A DNA stretch of 64,000 nucleotides from Gnetum montanum (GCA_015680685.1 MNCI01035156.1:235485-299484); one strand, 5' to 3'; counted from the first letter of the stretch, positions 23,970 through 36,582 are shown. Translations and numbers: made by a program. Notes: generated from the sequence alone by a model not told the origin.

Positions 23970-24506
23970 GCTACGCTACGCTATGCTGTGCAGCATAGCA
24001 AGCCTTGAAAGATAACCGCTAAAGCATCCTGGTGTGAGTTGACAAAATGATTGCAAAGACAAGTCAAGATTTGGCCAACACAAGATGCTATGCTATGTAG
24101 TGTAGCACAACATAGCAAATGCAGAGTAAAAAGGCCCATCTTGCCAAGTGATTCCAATAAGAAAATGACACTTTGGCAAGACTTCAGCCTCCAAAACTCC
24201 TTGCCCCACCTAACGTTCAAGCTGCGAGCAAATTTTCTTACTAGAAAATGGTGAATTAAGCGAGGAAGCATGATAGACTAGTTGCTATGCGACATAGTGT
24301 AGCATGGCATAACAACAATACAAAAACAACAAAAGTGTGCCAAACATGAATTCAGCAAGTCCAAAGGCTTTCTAGCATGGAAGATAAAATTTGCAGTTGT
24401 TAGCCTGACTAAACCTCAAACAAATGCTCTTTGGCTCCTATGAAAATTTCAGTCAAGATCGATGGCTACGTTATGCTATGATACATAGAGTAGCACAACG
24501 TAACAA
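23970..24506. promoter_or_regulatory. Four CATAGC inverted-repeat clusters in the 5' LTR of D
   Basis: Each cluster is a 30-45 base imperfect hairpin built of gctatg/gctacg on one arm and catagc/cgtagc on the other, spaced by 85-170 bases. All four are conserved at the same places in the 3' LTR (45,166-45,199; 45,283-45,326; 45,494-45,536; 45,686-45,726). Confidence 0.55.
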
Positions 24507-24928
24507 GTAACTACTTATGCTATGCCAATGTGCTCAATAGCATGATTAGTGCAACACTGGCACAGAAGCATCAAGACATGTTTCGGTAACTCTAGAACTT
24601 GTTGACAACAATCTTTCTCACTCTAGCATCTCCTTGGAAAAATTAGCAATTTCACTTCATTTTGCATACCCCTAGTCAACTCCCAAAAAATTGTTCCTAC
24701 ACTTGACCCTACTTGTAAGAGTAGGGAAGATGTAGTCCTAGAGCATAGCCTGCATTTCTCTCACATTGTTTGCACACTAGATTTTGGCATATACAGTTTT
24801 GGCGGTATAGTCACAGTGTAAGAAAGTTCACATGCAACATCGCACACCTACATAGTATAAACGTGTTAGCACCTTGTGGGGTCTAGGACATGTGGCATCC
24901 AAACCACATTTCTCTCCTAGTCCTAGCC

Positions 24929-24936
24929 CTATAAAT
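24929..24936 (+). promoter_or_regulatory. TATA box of the 5' LTR of D
   Basis: TATAAATA in the context agccctataaataccc, conserved in the 3' LTR at 46,150-46,157. Confidence 0.55.
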
Positions 24937-25542
24937 ACCCTAACAATCAATGGTCAAAGGGTTGTCTTTTTGGTGTTGGTTGTTTGGCTTTTTGGCGCAG
25001 TTGGCTTTTAAGTTGGTTTTTGGAGAGCATAGTTGGCATTTCTTTGAGCATTCGGGTTACCTTTGAGTTCTTTGGTTGGCTCCAAACATCCCTTTGTGAG
25101 TCAATAATTTTGGCATCTTAACAAATAGAGTAGCAAGTAGAAGACCTGTGACTATACTATTCAGTGTAAGTAGTGTCTCTCCAGTGTTGCATAACCTAGT
25201 GTACCCTTTGTAGCAAGGTAAAGAATCAAATCTGTGACCTTTGGGGCAGTGCACTTTCTCACCCAAGTTTGATTTGTTATTTCCTTAATATAATCATTAT
25301 TTTTCACTATTTTTACCATTTTGCATTTATTGATCATCGATTTACTCCACGTGTCTCACTTTTGAAACTAGCATTTACGAAAAGGTTAAGATACACCTAT
25401 TAAGTCCCTGTCTGATTGACCAGACCATTCAGGGTGCCCCATTTTTGTTTCTCTCTAGCATGGCCCTCACATGGATCCATGGTTAAATTGTTCACTCAGC
25501 AACCTCTCGGTGTTCCAGCCACCAACGCTTTTGGTCGCTATA

Positions 25543-25786
25543 GTTTTCGACGCTAAAAGGAGGGCCTTTTGATGCCCTTTTTTGTGTCTTATGGGTAGTC
25601 TTGCACACTCTCTGTACCCCATCATCCACTAGCATAAACGTGACACCCTTTTGTGGTTGTTTATGCATCGTGTGGTGTATATTGGATGCGATGATGGTTC
25701 CTTTGGATCCTGGTAGGACGAAAAGCCTCTGATCTGCTATTCATTTCTATGTTTCTCATTTGCAATTTTCCCTTTTATCATGCAAG
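25543..25786 (+). other. Leader of element D
   Basis: Non-coding stretch between LTR and gag. A gttttcgacgctaaaaggagggcc motif starts right after the LTR; it does not match a primer site that I know. Confidence 0.4.
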
Positions 25787-28680
25787 ATGGTTCCAACAAT
25801 AACTGCTATTTCCACTTTGATCCTTGAGGCTCCTTTCTTTGCTCAAAGCACCATAGGTGTCAAGTAGCCACCTAGTCCAATGTTAGCACCACGCCAGTCC
25901 CTTAGGATTTGACATTTGTCACCTGAGTTCTTGACACAAGACGCAAAGCGTTACAACTTCTTCTGTGAAAAGATCCAGGAAAATCTGTCCCTAGATCATC
26001 AAGAACTTAAGAAAAAATGCAACTTCGAGTTCCTTCATTAGAATTGGAAGGAATTTATCCCTACCCCCAATGTTGCTATCCCCTTGACGGAGATGTATCA
26101 ATGGATTAGACCAGCTGATGCAAGTCAGTAAGTCTAGGGAACAAGATATGGCATCCCATTATGAAGAAGCGTTCTAGGATGGATAGGAAGACCTAGACTC
26201 CCAATCCGAGGGTGGTGGCCAGAGTTACCCTATGACCACAGTCTTCGAGTCAAACTCACTCTTCGTGTTAGCCCACTTTGTGATTACCACGACTCTACCT
26301 CAATCTACATTTTCATCAACTATGGGCAACCATCCTACACCCTCAGCGTATCAACATGCTTCTCCCTCAGTTTCATTTCCAAGCACTCTCCCTCCTCATT
26401 TTGTCTCATCCTCATACCAAGCGCTAGTCACACCTACATTGCCCTACATGCACACTACATCTACTTCATAGCTGCATGAAGTTTCCACTCCTATCTCATC
26501 ATCTACACCTATTCCACCATCAGCGGTAGGCCTAGCCCCAACTGCGTGGTGGACCCCAACCACTTTGCTCACTATTTCGCAATCCCACCAAATGCCACAT
26601 TACCCTTACCACCAAGCATACCAAGTCTCATAGGTGTGGAAACCAAGTGTGGGACTGTGGCTTGTCCCATTAGTCACGCAAATGAAAAACCACCACCAGT
26701 AGTTGCCGCTCCAATGACCACTGCTCCAGTAGCACCACCCATTGGGTGGTGGACCTCACAAGTAACACCCTTTGCAAGGGTAGCCACAATGGCACCTCCT
26801 ATGAGCTAGGCCACTATCCTTAATATACTACCAACAATGGTTTCCCCTGCAACCCCACAATCATCTATGTCATCTCCAGGTCTGGATCAAGCGTTCCAAC
26901 TTATCTAGACCCTCACTAAAGAGATTAAATGTCTTAAAGCTACTAGTTCCGACATGGTGCAAGTCATGAATTTCTACCATGAAAACCCCATCAACCTAAT
27001 GGTTCTTATGCTCATGTTACCCCCTGGGATGCCACTCCTCCAATTCACAAAATACAATAGGGAGGATGACCCTAATGCACATTTAGTCACATTTAGATCT
27101 GAATCTTTGTTGTTGTAGCAATGGCTGCATACTATTATTCAGGTCTTTGTTATGTCTCTGATGGGTAAACCTTTAGACTAGTACCATGCACTCCCACGTG
27201 CCTCCATCTCAACACTAGAGGAGCTATTGACCTAGTTTGTGACCCACTTCAAGTATAACCTGAAGCCTAAAGTCACACTGGATCAATTGATGGGCATTAA
27301 GCAAGACCCGCTCGAGTTGGTGCAAAATTTTATATAATGGTGGAGTGCTACCTTGAATGAGATTCGTGAGCCTATTGCCGAGGCCCATTTGCTGGCCATT
27401 TTCAAGAGGGCAATAAATGATTTTATCAAATCCAAGTTGTATTATCTAGCCCCATGCTCTCTCATTCAAGTTTTCACCTAGACAAAGAGCATCCAAGACG
27501 TGGCCAAAGCCAGTAAGGACCCAGCCTATGTTGCATATAAAAATGCGTATACCAAAAACGATAAAGAGAAGGGCAAAGTCGCAATGACCACGGTAGCCAT
27601 CGTGGCAAACGAGGTAAAGCCTAACAGCAACAATAACAAAAGGTGACCACAACATCAACTAACACCATGCCTAGCTCAAGTAACGCTACCCAATCCTCCA
27701 CGTTGATACCAAAAGCATCAATCTCACCTAAACCCAACTTCAAGTGGAAGGATCACTCCAAGTACACCCCTCTACCTATCAAGCTTTTAGAACTGTTGAA
27801 GCAATTGTTGGGGGCTGGGTACATTCAACATAAGTGGATGTCGAAGGAGGTGACCAAACAACATCAGCGGTATTGAAAACTCCTAAGGAACCCCTCCTTG
27901 GCTACGTCCAATGAGCCGCCAATTCCTAAGAACTTCAGGCTGGAGTAGTTTTGTGACTACCATCAACTTTTTGGTCATGACATGGATTACTATCTAGCCT
28001 TAAAAGATGACATCTAATGGATGATTGATTAGGGGAAGTTAGTTCTAGATGAAATCAACCCTGTCTGCCCCAAAAATCAATCTATCCACATTTACAAGGA
28101 CCCCCTCAACATTAACAATGTGGGGTACATTATCAACACGATTGGCATAGACAATAATCCAGAACCTCCATAGCAGCTATTTTTGGTTCATGTGCCTAAA
28201 CATAGTGTGGTGACACCAACAACAGCAAAAAAGACACTGCAACAACCATTCGTCCTCAAGATTCGTCCTTGTACATTCGCCCCTGCACCCTTCGTATTCA
28301 AAACTACATCGTCACCTGCACTAATGCCAAGCACACCATTCATCATTAGGAGGCCAAAACACTCAGTTGCCCCCATCACACAGAGACAACCTAAGATGGC
28401 ATTATAACCTTCTCATTCAAAGAAACATGAAGAGCGTCTGATGGACAAAACAGCCAAGCAACATACTGCCCAAGGTTCCTCCAAGCATTTGCCATGTCTA
28501 CTCCCCCCACCTCATCAACAATTGATGCCACTACACATACACAATCATTGTCATCCCATCCTAAAGGGTCTAGCTCCAAACTTGAAACTACTCCTCCTCA
28601 AGAAATTCATCTTCTTGGATGAATGGAGGAAGAGAAAGGTCGTAAACAACAAGAAAGTGGATAAGACCTTCTAAATTCCC
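25787..28680 (+). pseudogene. Element D gag
   Basis: The start is taken at 25,787 (MVPTITAISTLILEAP). Then come SPEFLTQDAKRYNFFCEKIQENL (25,920-25,985), NWKEFIPTPNVAIPLTEMYQWIRPADAS (26,040-26,125), and a long Pro/Ser/Thr-rich part (26,230-26,900). The Retrotrans_gag core is at about 27,040-27,640 (LQFTKYNREDDPNAHL, YHALPRAS, FVTHFKYNLKPKVTLDQL). A zinc-knuckle-like CDYHQLFGHDMDYY (27,949-27,990; the last Cys is replaced) is followed by KLVLDEINPVCP. This CxxH...GH layout is usual in Tat-type gags. Stops are mainly TAG at Gln or Trp positions. Confidence 0.75.
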
Positions 28681-29568
28681 TTACTTAAGTCAAACAGGCT
28701 TTGAAATAAAAGAATATAACCTTAAGCCTGTACAACCTGGTAATGACCTCCACTGTACATCACGAGGCCTTGGTTCACATGTTAACATCCATACTGGTTG
28801 ATGAAAACATGTCGGCAGAGGACAAAGCAATCCATGTGGTCATGCTTCCTTCTACACTGCAAGAACCATGGCTAGCTCAATTGACGCTCCATGATGAGTC
28901 CATTAAGGATGACCCTGAAAAGGGTTGGGTAACAACAACACCTCTATTCATGATAATTCAAGTTGGTCAACACAAGATCTGAAGAGTGCATGTTGATGAC
29001 GGGGTTGCTATAAATGACACCCCGTTCCCCATAGTAGACAAACTGGGTTTGGTGGATTAGATCAAACCCATGACAACTTCATGTCTAAAGTCATTCAACG
29101 GAGCACGGGTGGTGGTAAAAGGTACTATCCACATAAACTTTGTGGCAAGGGACCAGTTCTCCACAAGTGCAACATTCATTGTGGTAGAAGAGATGTTTGG
29201 GTTTAACCTGATCTTGGGGAGGTCATGGTTAGCCCAACTTAGGGCTATCTCTTCATCCATACATCAAGAAATCCACCTACATTATGTGGGTAGGGAGGTG
29301 ATGATTTATGGTGACGAAGTGGCTACCCAGGCGATAAACAATGTTGACATGGAGTAGGGTTCAGAAGTAGTAGCCTCTAAAAATGAAGCACCTATCCCCA
29401 CCGAGGTTACTTATTTGGTAAATGAGCTAGCCCAAAACACCAGCTCAAAAAATGAAACTACATGGGTAGAGTTACCTTTTCAAGAAGTAGATAACAACAT
29501 AGAAGAATACCACAATAAAGCCCCTCAGCCTTATGCATCACCAAGCCCACAATGGGCTAGAAAGTAGC
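28681..29568 (+). pseudogene. Element D aspartic protease
   Basis: The frame has VTTTPLFMIIQVG, then the active-site loop VHVDDGVAIND (28,988-29,020), then LKSFNGARVVVKGTIHINF, the flap region, and FNLILGRSWLAQLRAI (29,204-29,250) and HLHYVGREVMIYGDEV. This is the pepsin-like retroviral protease fold as found in Tat-type polyproteins. The frame 29,070-29,357 is open. It continues past a stop to WARK at 29,565. Element E has the matching segment at 57,430-57,900. Confidence 0.7.
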
Positions 29569-30020
29569 TATGAGAATGATCATTACTCATGTAGCATAAC
29601 TACTCCACTGCTTCTGACACAACTAATGCTTATCATATGTTTATTCTTTGTTGGCTTCATATTTGTTTGATTACACTAAGTGTCTAACTCATTCTTTAAA
29701 CCGTTCATATCATGTCCATTGTTTACATTACACCATAGTTGACTAAGGCGTAAAACTTGCCAAATTTTTCCTTACCATCATCAGACAGCCTGAAATGGAC
29801 TTAAATTATTGTTACGGCCCGAAATGGCCTAAAACTAAAATGAGATGCTCTTAACAAATTTAATTCATAAAAAAGATTAAGAATAAAATATAAATAAATA
29901 TAACACATAAGCCAAAATGAAATAAATCTCTTCATGTTCCATTTTTTCTTTCATTTAAAATATTAATCAGTAATGTTTGCAATATTCTTTGCGAGAATTC
30001 AAACAAAATGTTCGGCTACT
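29569..30020. other. Spacer of element D with two short repeats
   Basis: No frame. At 29,785-29,850 there are two degenerate copies of a unit with ggcctaaaact/ggacttaaatt, related to the arrays at 43,149-43,545 and 58,385-58,590. The spacer separates the protease from the antisense gene. Confidence 0.5.
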
Positions 30021-30708
30021 ACACTATGACCCTTCACTCGCTCCATCATTCTCTACCTCATTAGGTCTAGTGTTTTCATTTGGATTTTGTACCATAGGGA
30101 AAATAAAATAGTCAGCTAAAGCTACAATAAGGACTTGAATAAAATAAATTATCACAACACTAAGAAATGACTGACCTGAGATGACCCCGTGTCTATTTTA
30201 GAGGGTATCCGATCAATGCCTGCAGCGAGGCATTGCAAGATCTCCTCTTCCATAATATTAGCCTAATTCCTATCTTCCAGGTCAATGCTTGTTGCAACTT
30301 TCTCCTTTTCTATGGATGTCCATCTCGGTGGTCCTAGAGAAAAGGTGGAATTTGTGGTCTCATCCATGGGAAAGGTCATTTCCCTTTCAGGGAATTCACT
30401 TACTGTCACCTATTGCATAACCTGTCGTAAGCCCTAGATGTACCAATAATGTCAAGGAATACCTTGTAAGTATGTAACTTGATAGAGGTATCTTGATACT
30501 ATTTACTATAGGTGGCACGTTCTACTTTATACATATGTTTGTGGTTTTTCTGTGCCTACCCCCACTCATAAAATTTTGTACTATAGTCCTTCTAGTCTTG
30601 GTTCCTCTAGGCTAATAGGTCCATTTGCATGTGCTATTCTATTATTTCACAAGTGGCCTCATTGTTGTGTCACACGGTCATCCAATACCTTGCATAGTCG
30701 ATGACTGC
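30021..30708 (-). pseudogene. Antisense gene of element D, C-terminal part
   Basis: The minus strand reads VIDYARYWMTV, then HNNEATCEIIE, then KDYSTKFYEWG, AQKNHKHMYKVERATYS (30,510-30,690), with Gln-position stops. Element E has an alignable segment at about 59,480-59,520 (LEWDKTQKDHKRMYKVNWEAY). The frame decays towards 30,020. The other part lies beyond element B, at 37,126-39,600. The product is unknown. Confidence 0.5.
30704..30708. repeat. Probable target-site duplication of element B, left copy
   Basis: ACTGC precedes the LTR end. The right copy is lost because the other LTR is truncated. Confidence 0.3.
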
Positions 30709-31221
30709 TGATGAGTGGCGAGGTATCCCAACACTCAACCATACGAATACGAGCATTACACATGTGATTTGGTCAAATTTCATAGACTAAGTGCCTACAT
30801 GCCTCATGGAACACTTAAGGTTAATCATTTGTTGTCTTCCCAGACTTACTTGTAGTTGTCACGGTGTATGGTTAAGTAAGTCCGAGGTATATGATTTTTA
30901 TGTCTTTTCTGTTTTATCNAAATAATAATAAATAAAATCCTAATTAGCCTATTCCATGTGCTACAAGGTTTATCCAAGAAGTTCATATTTATTACCATAC
31001 ACAAACTTGTGTTCAGGTACAATGTCTACTCGAATAAAGATCCGTTCACTCTAGAGTTCCTACTGCAGGCACATGGAAATTAATCTATCTCTGGAGGGGA
31101 AAAATTGCCATAGTTTCACTATAGTCTAGGCCTAGATGAGAAACAAGGGAGAATTACCTCTTATTTATAGACTTGGCGGTGCACCGTGATATCGTGGCCC
31201 ATGCAGTATCTCATTCCATCA
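30709..31221 (-). repeat. 3' LTR of element B (513 bp, internally deleted)
   Basis: Begins TGATGGAATGAG on the minus strand at 31,221 and ends CCACTCATCA-type at 30,709. TATAAATA is at 31,162-31,169 (minus). Compared with the 5' LTR, a middle part is missing around 30,919, where the base is N, so the gap may be partly an assembly effect. Confidence 0.75.
31162..31169 (-). promoter_or_regulatory. TATA box of the 3' LTR of element B
   Basis: TATAAATA followed by AGAGG on the minus strand, as in element C. Confidence 0.5.
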
Positions 31222-31235
31222 TACCCCCATGACTA
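31222..31235 (-). promoter_or_regulatory. Polypurine tract of element B
   Basis: The minus strand reads GTCATGGGGGTA just before the LTR start TGATGG. Element C has the counterpart GTTGTGGGGATA before TGATGA at 50,864. Confidence 0.55.
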
Positions 31236-33300
31236 AATGAAAACTCATCCTCAAGTTCCTTAAAAAATATTGGGAAGGTATGGGATTATTGACTCAAATG
31301 GAACTAATGGTGAATGGGATGACATGTTAATGGATCATCATTACAAGACATGACTAAATTGGTATTCATGACAACAAAAGTGAACACCTTATTACATTTG
31401 ACATTAGGCCTTAATTGGCAGCTGAGAGAGAAGAGAGAAAAGAGAAGAAGTTTTGCTATTGCCAACGCTAAGATTGTGCCTTTCGTTGTCCATCCGTAAG
31501 TACATCATCCATCCTTCTCCTTGCATAGTTGCTTTCAGCACTGCTCCATTCTAAGTGATCCCTCTAGATCCAATTCGTTGTTGCATGATTGCCATCTGCA
31601 CACACAACACAGTCTTATATTAGCAAGGGTAAATGAATTTTAATGTAGTTGATACCTTGCCTCAGTGAAAGGTCAATTGGCTGGGTTGTGGTATGGTTGA
31701 TTACGAATCTAGAGATATATTAATGATGACTACTGAAGGTGTAGGGGTTAGGAGAAAATCAAAAAAATTGGGCCCCGTACCTCCATGACTAATCGCGTAC
31801 CTCCAGTAGCAATAGAATGGAAAAGGAAAAAGAACAATAAAGATGGAGAAAAAGAGACAACTATTACATCAATGAGATGGATGTCAAGATGGAAATGAAC
31901 AAAATAAAATGGATTGCAAAAATTTTAAGGGAAAGAATTTAATGGATGCACCAAATAGGAATGCCTGTGGATCCTCCCCAAAGCAAGCTCATGCCCTTAA
32001 TGCCCTAACAAACCCACATTCGAAGAGTCCATAGGCTCTAGGAATGTCCTTTGGAGAAAGAGTTAAAGTCTTAATCGTAAGAATTTACCAAAAAGAAAAT
32101 AATGCAACTATTGAAATATACACTAATGATACAATCAGCAGTGAGGTGAGAAATGAAGAGAAGGATGGAGAGAAGAGAATGGAATGGAATCCCAAGAACA
32201 AGGTGGTGTATAGCCCCTTATGTGATTCATGATTAATGTGACTTAGTAAATCTCATTCCAACTCCGGCCTCAAACAAACCACATCCAATGACTTCGCATC
32301 AATGCATTTGGCCAATCCATCCTCTTGAATAGCAAGAATGCCTTCCCAAAGAGCCACCACCATTCCAATGAAATGAAGGAGGAGATAATGGGAAGCGAGG
32401 AGGGCCTTAGTTAGAGGGAACATTTTTATTTTAGTTCCATAACCAGTGCTTATAGCCCAAGGGATTAGTTTGACTAAGGGGTGTGCTTTGAATTCTCACT
32501 TTTTCTCTTTTTTCTTGTCTTGTGTTTTTGTTTTTTATTTCTTTTTTTTTTTTTATGTTTTTATGCGTGAGAACCACACAATGCAAAGACTTCTTATTTT
32601 TATTAACTCAGCTTCTCGATAATTGGGTAACATCGAAATGGTAAGAGAACTCCAGAAGAAAACATCCAAACACCAAAGAGAATGGCCAACACAAATGCAC
32701 CAAGTTCCCTTGAAGTCACACCCTTTTCAAACCTTGAGTCCTTCCTTAGTTTGAGAAATACCCAATCACCGATTTGTTAATGTTGTTATTAGAAAGGGAC
32801 TGTACATTTCCAATTCAAGAGAGACCATAGACTTTTGTGGATGAATGGATGAAGTGAACTCATTTCCTATCATATCAAAAGAAACATACCTTTGTATCAA
32901 AATCATAACTTAAAGGTAAAAACCAAACATTAGTAATCAATAGGAAAAACAGTTCATACCATCATGAAGAACACTTATTGGGTGACAAACTTACAAGATG
33001 GGTAACACACACACACATGCACACAAAGAAATGAAAAAGGATAACGATGTTGTAAAACAAAAATAAGAAAAGTTAAAGAAATTTGTAAAACAAAAATGTG
33101 TAAAACAAAAACGTGTAAAACAAGAATGTGTAAAACAAAAATGTGCAAAATAAAAATGTGCAAAACAAAAATGTGTAAAACAAAAAATGTAAAACAAAAA
33201 TTGTAAAACAAAAACTAAAAAAAATTGAGGGCCCTGAATGATTAGCATAGGTAGCCATCTCCCCCATGACTGAATGGAAAGGGAGAGATGCAAAATAATG
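31236..33300 (-). other. Non-coding 3' region of element B
   Basis: The region is homologous to the post-pol region of A and C. On the plus strand (antisense to B) a 62-codon frame at 32,044-32,232 contains RMEWNPKNKVVYSPLCDS, which resembles an antisense frame of C (49,730-50,017). An array of tgtgtaaaacaaaaa units is at 33,047-33,223. No sense frame is seen. Confidence 0.55.
33047..33223. repeat. 15-bp tandem array in element B
   Basis: About ten units of tgtgtaaaacaaaaa with small changes. They follow the end of pol directly. A shorter relative is at 1,925-1,990 in element A. Frames on the minus strand here (FCFTHFCFTH-like) are only products of the repeat. Confidence 0.7.
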
Positions 33301-33514
33301 AGCACCTATTTGAATTTTTGAAAAGTGTCCAACTTCTCCTGATTGATGTTCTTAGATTGAGGGGTGGAAGTTAGCGACGCTCATATTCCAATGTGTCTAT
33401 GCCTTCGTTGTTAATGTGGGTTGTTCCCCTAGTTTGTTCCATGCATATTGGGTTGCTCTTTGAACTAACTGTCAACCATAGGGTACCCACTACTTGTGTG
33501 GTTGCTACATATAG
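33301..33514 (-). pseudogene. Element B pol remnant with large deletion
   Basis: The minus strand continues from the protease into a short pol N-terminal linker (the INWGKLE-homologous part is near 33,330-33,365). It then joins sequence homologous to the very end of pol (MGEMATYANHSGP at about 33,230-33,270). RT, RNase H and integrase are gone. Confidence 0.6.
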
Positions 33515-33990
33515 TCACCTTTGTATTTGTGTTTCTTGGACACACCGATTACATGAAAGAGATGCTAAACATCCTTCAATGTCATCACCCTTTGAATCAC
33601 TATATGTGATGCACAGAACTTTTTTCTTCTCAATCTTTCCATAAATGTTTACCTTCGACATCTCCAAGGAAAGATCACAGATCCCTAGGTACGTATCTAT
33701 TGTACTCAGCCATGGCCTTCCCATTATAATTGGGAAGCCCCCATTGTTACTGTTGACTTCTATCATCAGGAAGTCGGCTGGGTATGACCACCCAGACATA
33801 GTGGTAACGATGTCCTCCACCAATCCTAAGGGAATAGTGATGGACTGGGTAGCCAACTCAGGTTGGATATTGCTCTTCTTAAGTTGGGGCACATTCCAGG
33901 CTTGATACATTTCTCATGAGATTAAATTGACTCTGGAACCTAAGTCAAGAAGAGCCTTATGTGGTTTGCTCCTAGTGACTTGTAGATAGA
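33515..33990 (-). pseudogene. Element B aspartic protease
   Basis: The open part 33,515-33,910 reads MYQAWNVPQLKKSNIQPELA, SITIPLGLVEDIVTTM, ADFLMIEVN, GFPIIMGRPWLSTID. Just upstream, after one stop, KALLDLGSRVNLIS (33,915-33,965) holds the DLGS active-site loop. The IIMGRPWL segment is better kept than in element C. The single stop next to the active site is ATGA/TGA, from an Arg or Gln codon. Confidence 0.75.
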
Positions 33991-34079
33991 TTAAGGGGCT
34001 TCCAGGATTAAAGAGTTTCCTAGGAAGGTGGCCTATCTTGAACCAATTGGTAACGGTATGTATTAACATAACCATATGC

Positions 34080-36582
34080 ATTAAGCTCTATTGTTGAATT
34101 GAAGGGAGCCCCAAAGTCTTGTTTATTGGAGAAGCGTACATGGACTCAATTGCTTATTGTTGTGAGAGTTTGTCTAGGCTTTTGGTTCTAAAGAAAGGTC
34201 TTTTATTTTTACGATTGTCAGAACTAGTAGCGGGTTGAATGTTTATGGCTCTCATAGCATTACATTACTGGGGTTGAGTGGGAAGTTCCCCTTGCATTGT
34301 TGGAGCAGGTTGTAGTGGAACTACCGATGGAAGAGTGGCAAATGGATTCTGAGGATGGTAGGTATGTGGGGTGTCTACCAGAGGAGAAGGAGTCCTTCTA
34401 AAATACTCCCGAACTTGATAGTAATGTTGGGGAGTTGTGTGACCTATAGAGTCACTTGGAGAAATTGGCTGCTGCACATAATAGCCATAAGGATCAAGTT
34501 GCCGATAAGGGTATCATTGTCTGGGTGGTGGCATCCTCCATGACTGTGGGTGTTTCCACTGCTGATGTTGCCCGATGGCTTGTGGTATAGTTCCATTTGG
34601 ATAGTATGTTAATAGTTGGTGGAACTACCTTGGGTTACCTTGGGGATAAGGTAACCTTCGGGGTGTTTGTCATTTGTTAAGTCTCGGGTTAAGTGCATAC
34701 ACCCCAAACTCTTGTAGATGTGAGATGATTGGACAACATTCCTTAGGATGGTCATATTGGTAGATCTCACATCCATCGTCATTGTCTGTGTCTGAGTCCA
34801 CAACCTTATCAGAGATAGTTATTTTTCCCTTACCATTGTTATGTGCATGACCTGCATCTCTCCTCTTTTCTTATCAGAGTCACTACCTCGTTCCACCTTA
34901 GACTCCTCTACGATTTTCAGGATAGTTTCAAGTCTAGAGTATAAGAAATCTGACAATTAATTCACCTTTTCTGACACTTTGGTTATTAACTTTTTGAGTG
35001 GCAAGGTATTTCTGTTCACCAACTCTTCTTGTGGTGACTCATCCTCTTCATCGCAAAATCTCACTCCCTTCTTTTGAAAGGAAGGATCACGGTTGTATTC
35101 TTCCATGCTCTCTCTTTTTCGTAGCTCCCCTTCTTCTTTGGCTACTTGCTCCAACAAGTAATGAATCTCATGGGATCTAAGTTCTGATAGTCTTCCTTGG
35201 GCATAAGTCCCAAGGGTTCTCCTAGTTTCATACCTTAGCCAATCTACGAGGTGGCAGAGTTGATCCCACTGTGCATAACCATGGCCCGAGAAATGATGTA
35301 ACAATGCATAGTATTGACCCATGGCAACATCCAAGGGTTTGTGATTAACTTGTTTCCATCCTTGGATCTGTTTATGCAAATTAGCCACTCTGGAGTACGT
35401 TTGGTATTTGTCGTTGAACAACTCTAACATTGTACTCCACCTCCTAATGGTTTCCAATTCTAAGGACTGGTACCAATTCTCTGCTTCCTTTGTGAGTGTC
35501 TTAGATAACAACTTTAGCTTCTACCACTTATTCTCTATGTTTTGCAAGGTGTAGGCATCGTGGAATGCCTGTAAATGATTTTTCGGATCAGCGTTGCATC
35601 CCCCTTCGAAGCATGGGATATTATTCATGTCTAAGCGCTTGATCCAACTATCCTTTTGATGCCTTGTCAGTATTCTCACTACCTCTGTTATATTTAGCAT
35701 ACTTCGGGTGGCATGTAGGGGCTTTTCGTGATTGTCTCTTTCATGATGTCTATGATGTCTACGTTATTCCCTACTTTCCCTTCATTCATGCCCTTATCCT
35801 CTCTCTTGACTTTCTCGTCAAGGTCTCTCATTTTTTCTACCTCTATCCTCACCGTTATGCTCTTGGTGGTTGCACCCAGATGTGGAAGGAGAGGATGAGT
35901 GATGTGATGAAGGAGAAGAAGAAGGAGAACCATCGCCATGACAATGCTTCTTACCTTCTCTTGGGCTAATATGGCCCCAATCGTGATGATGATCTAAGTG
36001 CCTGTCCTTGTCATATGTTGTTGTTCCCTCAGTGAACAATTGGCATTCACAGGGATTAGAACCAGTGTTATGTATTGTAGAGCACAGGTTCTGATACCCC
36101 ACCTCCTCACCATCTTTAGGAGGGGGAACATCATTTGATAGAGAACCTGTTATAATGGGTTCATCATCTTCGATTTCACTTAGGACATGTGGGACCCCTT
36201 TGCCCTTCAACAGTGTATGGTGGCTCTCCTGCTGTGATTCCCTTATACATTGTGCTTCTGTGGAATGATAATCCCTTGTGTCAAAATCTCCTACAATGTA
36301 TTCAACATATAGCTGTGTCATGCCAATCTGTGCTAAAGCACGGAGAAGCATGTTTGAGACTGACCGATCTATAGGTAATACTATGTTATGTTGCAAGTAT
36401 TTCCATTTCAACTATTCATCTTGATGGAGGATAAAGGTAAAATTTGGTATATACTCATTGGGATGAGTATATACCACTCGGTGTTATTGAGGAATTGGCG
36501 GATTTCAGTTATGTATTTTTGATTGATGACTGTTTCTAGTATAATCCCTAAGTGGTGAATTGCTCTTGTTAGAAGAAGACAT
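34080..36582 (-). pseudogene. Element B gag
   Basis: The start ATG is at 36,582 (MSSSNKSNSPLRDYTR). The N-terminal stretch VYTHPNEYIPNFTFILHQDE follows, then an open part 35,818-36,411 with an acidic and a His/Ser-rich segment. The Retrotrans_gag core is at about 35,220-35,640 (FEGGCNADPKNHLQAF, KEAENWYQSLELETI, FNDKYQTYSRVANL, HFSGHGYAQWDQLCHLVDWL). The part 34,957-35,511 is open for 184 codons. A proline/tyrosine-rich C-terminal part ends near 34,080. Only a few stops are present, so it is the best preserved gag of the family here. Confidence 0.75.

Larger units (their letters stand above)
23676..25542 (+). repeat. 5' LTR of element D (1,867 bp)
   Basis: Begins TGAAACACCATAAAATTTTAGG and ends near GGTCGCTATA. 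The end is TA rather than CA in both copies. A TATAAATA box is at 24,929-24,936. Four clusters of inverted GCTATG/CATAGC repeats lie at 23,970-24,001, 24,086-24,117, 24,283-24,313 and 24,465-24,506. The partner LTR is at 44,874-46,771. I found no convincing tRNA complement directly after the LTR. Confidence 0.85.

Noticed and set aside
26232-26809. Long Pro/Ser/Thr-rich frames as a separate host protein
   Set aside because: They lie between the conserved N-terminal part and the core of the D gag and are in keeping with a low-complexity gag linker.
32975-33305. Minus-strand frames with FCFTHFCFTH-like repeats
   Set aside because: They are produced by the 15-bp array and appear in more than one frame, so they are not protein-coding evidence.
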